Of a DNA stretch of 64,000 bases, positions 61,087 through 64,000 are shown piece after piece. The notes beneath the pieces are model-generated. The model searched no databases, was not told where the DNA came from, and saw only the letters and a list, made by a program, of their open reading frames with translations. How positions within the stretch are numbered: the stretch's first letter is position 1; every line of letters begins with the position of its first letter. The position numbers were made by a program, and so were the translations under genes. The DNA is from Rhizobium esperanzae (GTDB lineage: Bacteria; Pseudomonadota; Alphaproteobacteria; Rhizobiales; Rhizobiaceae): assembly GCF_002204185.1 (NCBI RefSeq), contig NZ_MXPU01000004.1, positions 62,001 through 126,000 of the forward strand, written 5' to 3'.

Positions 61087-62217
61087 TCAGATGATGCCCC
61101 AGGCGCGATAGCGGCCGCGGCCGGTGATTTCACGAATGCCGATCTCATTGACGAGGTTCAGCGCGCCGCGCGGCGTGATGCGCAGCTGCCGGGCGATCAT
61201 CGCTGCCGACACCATCGGCCGCGACAGGATGAAATCGGCAAGCTCCGGCAGGCTGCTATTCGAGCGACGGCCACGAAAGCGCAGCTCCATTTGCGTGCGG
61301 GCCAGCGACAACCGGTCGATCTCCTTGAGACCGGCCGCCGCAGCCAGTTGCATCGCTTCGAGAAAAGCTTGCAGCCGCGTCGCCCGGTCACGGGCCCGAC
61401 GCCGCTCGTGGCGCACCAACTTCAGTCCGCCGTAAAAGGAAAAGAGATGCGAAGCAACCTTGCCGCGGGCGCGCAGGTAGCTTTCGACCAGAAGCCCGCC
61501 GAGCCAATGCTGACGCCGCAACGGCTCGATCCTGTCCCAGGCTTCGAACAGGATGACGGCGCCGAGAACCGGCGGCAGGCGGTCGGCCAAGGGCAGCACG
61601 CCGCGCCACTCCGCGAGCCGCTGTTCCTCGTCCCACTCCTCGTCGCCGAGCAGGCCGAGCGGATCCTCGTTGCGCTTGGCCGGGGATATCGCGGCTGTCT
61701 CGCCGGCCGGCGCTTTCCCGGTATGGATGTCGATGAGCTTCTGCGAGCGGGCAAGAAGCGCGTCGATCTCTGCCATCTCGGCAGCAAGCGGCGTATCTTC
61801 ATCGTCGCCCTCGTCGTCGGCCCCGACAACCGTCAGGCCTTTGGCTTCCTGAGCGGTACCTTCCCCCTCCCCCATGGTCGCGGTCAACGTTGCAAGGCCG
61901 GAGGCGCCGAGCGCCCACGATGGTTCGCCAGTCCAGATGCGCCGACGAGTCCGCAGCACCGAATGGGCAATCGTCAGTTCGTGGCTGGGGGCGCGGCTAT
62001 CCATATGCGCGTCGTGCAAAACGAGATCCTCGACGTGGACCAGCTCGCCGGCGACCCATAGCGCCCCCGCGGCATCGAAGAAATGGCTGCGTTCGGCAAA
62101 GCCCTCACCCACCGGCGAGCGCAACACCCGCTCGTCCAGTCGCGCCACCGCATCCTCCGCCGAAGCAAGGAATGGGAGCAGTGTCTGAAGCATCGCACCA
62201 TCGATATCGTAGCGCAT
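61087..62217 (-). CDS. RHE_PE00001-type DUF1612/helix-turn-helix protein
   Basis: A 376-residue cytosolic protein. Residues 1-200 include the DUF1612 region (LARLDERVLRSPVGEGF-like pattern, here ARLDERVLRSPVGEGFAER, then GALWVAGELVHVEDLVLHDAH). The C-terminal 60 residues hold a winged-helix motif (SRPMVSAAMIARQLRITPRG). The same protein type stands next to repABC in R. etli plasmids (RHE_PE00001). The role is unproven; a part in plasmid biology is suggested only by position. ATG 62217 is preferred over ATG 62274; neither has a clear ribosome-binding site. The 168-base gap to repC contains no gene. Confidence 0.85.
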   Translation of the reverse strand: MRYDIDGAMLQTLLPFLASAEDAVARLDERVLRSPVGEGFAERSHFFDAAGALWVAGELVHVEDLVLHDAHMDSRAPSHELTIAHSVLRTRRRIWTGEPSWALGASGLATLTATMGEGEGTAQEAKGLTVVGADDEGDDEDTPLAAEMAEIDALLARSQKLIDIHTGKAPAGETAAISPAKRNEDPLGLLGDEEWDEEQRLAEWRGVLPLADRLPPVLGAVILFEAWDRIEPLRRQHWLGGLLVESYLRARGKVASHLFSFYGGLKLVRHERRRARDRATRLQAFLEAMQLAAAAGLKEIDRLSLARTQMELRFRGRRSNSSLPELADFILSRPMVSAAMIARQLRITPRGALNLVNEIGIREITGRGRYRAWGII

Positions 62218-62385
62218 TGTTAAGCTTTGCGGTTTTTCACAAATGGAAGCAAAACACCCGTTTTCTTCCGCCATCTATGACATGGTTAACGGTTTGTTTC
62301 AAGAAAAGCGCGTGAAGGACGCGAAGAAGATAGCCAATCCACACTCCCTTTAACCGCTGCGACTGGCGCGAAGCTTTTGGGCTGT

Positions 62386-63600
62386 TCATCCCGTTTTTCT
62401 CGTCATCGGACCATTGGCCCGCATCAACGCCATCAGCATCGGACCGAGCGAGAACTCACCGCGCTCCGCCCGCCGCGTCAGATCACGCAGATAGCCGCCG
62501 GCCGAATTGATATGGCCGCCGCGTTCCAGAATGCAGGCGATCACGGTGGCAGCATTCTCCGGCCCCATGACGTTGCAGGCTTGCTGATAGGCGCTGGGGC
62601 TGACGCCAAGGGTGGAACGGACGACGACGGCGGCGGCCATCAAATCCCGCCAGCTACCGATTCCGCCGCCCGGCCCATAGGCAGCAATCTCGGGGCAGGC
62701 CTGCAGCACCATGGCAAGGGGGAAGGATTTCGGCGGCTCCCGCGACGGCCGCGGTTCTTCCTCCGGCTTCGCGCCCCGCTTCGTTTCGAAGCTTGGTTCA
62801 AGTTCAGATATGAGGTGTGGGTTTGAATTATGTATGTGCCGACCGTTTTGGATGTCATTGGCGTCTGTTTTTTTTGCTTTTGCCTTCGATTCCAGCGTCT
62901 TGACGATCACGTCGCGGAACGCTTCGAGATCGGTCAGCAGGCTCTGGATCTCCGCGGTCGACGGGCGGCGCGGCAGGCTTGCCGATAGGCAACTGAAATG
63001 TTGCTGCATCTCGATCCACTCGCCGGCGATTTCCTCTTCCAGCGCGATCTCGATGAGCTTGGTGATGTCACGCCGGCAAAGGCTCAGCCGCTCTCTCAGG
63101 CGCTTCCATTCAAGCTTATCGGCCAGCACCTGCGCCGCCTGGGCTTCTATCTCGCGAGCGCGCACAAGGAGCGGTGCCAGGCTGAAGCCGAAGGCTTCCC
63201 CAAGCCCGCCCTCGCCGTTGCGGCGGGCAAAACGTTTTCCGTTCGGACTATCCCGCCGGATGATCAGGCCGGCCTCCACCAGCATCGCCAGGTTTCGCCG
63301 CAGCGTGGTGCCGGCCATGCCATGAGTGCGCAGCGACAGCTGCTCGTTCGAAGGAAAGACGACGAAGCCGTTGGTCTCGGCAATCTCGTTCTTCGGATAG
63401 AAGGTCAACAGCGCGTTGAGAACCGCAAGCGCACGGTCGGACACGCCGATCAGGCTCTTTGCTTCACAGAGCGCACGAAAGATCTTCCATTTGTCGACCG
63501 ATGCGTCCGCATCGATCCTGCTGGCGCTTTCCTGGCTTTCCAGCATGCCAAGCGTCATCGATCGCCGCCCGAAGGGCGTCGATACATATTGAGGCTCCAT
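62386..63600 (-). CDS. repC: Replication initiator RepC
   Basis: A 404-residue initiator of repABC replicons. The N-terminal domain (about residues 10-160) contains winged-helix segments such as LSLRTHGMAGTTLRRNLAML. A variable AT-rich linker (about 235-270) covers the origin. The conserved C-terminal domain has WRDLMAAAVVVRSTLGVSPSAYQQA and GPENAATVIACILERGGHI. The start at 63600 has AGGTGAG five bases upstream. Its expression is controlled by the antisense RNA gene at 63695. Confidence 0.95.
   Translation of the reverse strand: MEPQYVSTPFGRRSMTLGMLESQESASRIDADASVDKWKIFRALCEAKSLIGVSDRALAVLNALLTFYPKNEIAETNGFVVFPSNEQLSLRTHGMAGTTLRRNLAMLVEAGLIIRRDSPNGKRFARRNGEGGLGEAFGFSLAPLLVRAREIEAQAAQVLADKLEWKRLRERLSLCRRDITKLIEIALEEEIAGEWIEMQQHFSCLSASLPRRPSTAEIQSLLTDLEAFRDVIVKTLESKAKAKKTDANDIQNGRHIHNSNPHLISELEPSFETKRGAKPEEEPRPSREPPKSFPLAMVLQACPEIAAYGPGGGIGSWRDLMAAAVVVRSTLGVSPSAYQQACNVMGPENAATVIACILERGGHINSAGGYLRDLTRRAERGEFSLGPMLMALMRANGPMTRKTG
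62794..62886. other. Candidate replication origin (AT-rich stretch inside repC)
   Basis: In repABC plasmids the origin lies within repC in an AT-rich segment of the coding sequence. Here the stretch around 62794-62886, including GTTTGAATTATGTATG and a run of eight T, is conspicuously AT-rich against its surroundings. It encodes the linker between the N- and C-terminal RepC domains. Confidence 0.6.
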
Positions 63601-63694
63601 GTCTCTCACCTTTTTTCAAGGCAAAAGAAATCTACCATCCAAAAGGATGCCGAAGAAGCTTGACACTGATTCGAGGAAGTGCGATTCTCAGATT

Positions 63695-63746
63695 GTCCAG
63701 ATATGAGAAAGGCTTCCGCGACGGCAACGTTCGGAGGCTTTTTTCT
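63695..63746 (+). ncRNA. Counter-transcribed RNA (incA/ctRNA) of the repABC unit
   Basis: In the 154-base gap between repB and repC, on the strand opposite to them, TTGACA at 63660-63665 and a -10-like GATTCT at 63683-63688 predict a start near 63695. A hairpin with GGCTTCCG pairing to CGGAGGCTT (63708-63718 with 63732-63741, two G-U pairs) is followed by TTTTTTCTTTT and ends the RNA at about 50 nt. Position, size and the terminator match the ctRNA that represses repC in all studied repABC replicons and acts as incompatibility determinant. Confidence 0.85.
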
Positions 63747-63754
63747 TTTGCGGC

Positions 63755-64000
63755 CTACTCTCCTGCTTGCAACTTGCCGGCCTGATAAGCTTCGTAAAGC
63801 TCATCGAGACGGCGTGAAATGTAAGCGCCGAAATCCGGCGCTTCGCCTGTTTTCAACGCGATCGTGAAGGAATTGCCGGCGCTTTTGATTCGGCCGGCAA
63901 TCTTGCCGCCGCTCTTCGGCTTCCAGTCATATTCGGTGGGCTCGGGCTTGGCCTCTTTCCTGGCGAGTTCGGCGACCAAAACCTCGAATCGGCGGTCGCT
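63755..64000 (-). CDS. repB: Partitioning protein RepB, C-terminal part (cut by window edge)
   Basis: The last 81 codons of a ParB-like RepB, truncated by the right edge. The end sequence AGRIKSAGNSFTIALKTGEAPDFGAYISRRLDELYEAY is typical of RepB C-terminal dimerisation domains (here the conserved run FGAYISRRLDELYEAY). It precedes repC in the order repA-repB-repC, confirming the module's orientation (leftward). Confidence 0.93.
   Translation of the reverse strand, partial: SDRRFEVLVAELARKEAKPEPTEYDWKPKSGGKIAGRIKSAGNSFTIALKTGEAPDFGAYISRRLDELYEAYQAGKLQAGE

Noticed and set aside
1..64000. CRISPR arrays, tRNA or rRNA genes, intact insertion sequences
   Set aside because: No regularly spaced repeats, cloverleaf-like sequences or transposase motifs were seen by eye; a tRNAscan/ISfinder run would be decisive.

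Overview
The window looks like part of a secondary replicon (large plasmid or chromid) of a Rhizobium species close to R. etli / R. leguminosarum. It is GC-rich alphaproteobacterial DNA. The right end carries, on the minus strand, the 3' end of repB, a counter-transcribed RNA gene and a complete repC, which is the repABC replication module of rhizobial plasmids. Next to repC is a DUF1612 gene of the type found beside repABC in R. etli. No rRNA, tRNA, CRISPR array, prophage or intact insertion sequence was seen.

Layout. 1-4.6 kb: the start of a DUF805 membrane protein, a thioredoxin-reductase-like flavoprotein divergent from an Rrf2 regulator, a GFA-family protein, a methyltransferase, a deletion remnant of a DUF3095 gene, and a nucleotide-sugar dehydrogenase. 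5-12.5 kb: a class III cyclase and a four-gene peptide-type ABC importer. 12.6-19.6 kb: three glycosyltransferases, a very unusual ABC protein whose ATPase motifs are all degenerate and whose nucleotide-binding domain carries an insertion of about 290 residues, and a stand-alone cyclic-nucleotide-binding protein. This block is my best candidate for an undescribed system. 19.9-27.2 kb: an alpha/beta-hydrolase-like gene, an MFS carrier, and cyoABCD plus SURF1 for a bo3-type quinol oxidase. 27.4-32.9 kb: an acyltransferase, a soluble PAS hybrid kinase, an FAD/NAD(P)-binding protein and a flavodoxin-fold reductase. 33.1-37.5 kb: two ABC exporter half-transporters whose motif pattern predicts an asymmetric heterodimer, then a small secreted glycine-rich protein. 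37.8-43.4 kb: a truncated and an intact LacI regulator, two MFS carriers, a TetR regulator and a single-domain response regulator behind a general-stress-type promoter. 43.7-52.7 kb: envelope functions (an L,D-transpeptidase, periplasmic MsrA, alpha-2-macroglobulin and PbpC). 52.8-55.4 kb: TreY. 55.5-58.4 kb: copper ATPase and its MerR regulator with a textbook CueR-type promoter. 58.5-61 kb: an ECF sigma/anti-sigma pair and a Bax-inhibitor-like protein. 61-64 kb: the replication module.

Common themes are envelope integrity (glycosyltransferases, L,D-transpeptidase, A2M-PbpC), respiration at low oxygen or low pH (cyo), and stress response (MsrA, copper export, ECF sigma, EcfG-type promoter, trehalose). 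Coordinates and motifs were read directly from the sequence. Family assignments come from recognised motifs. Regulatory sites are predictions from pattern matches.
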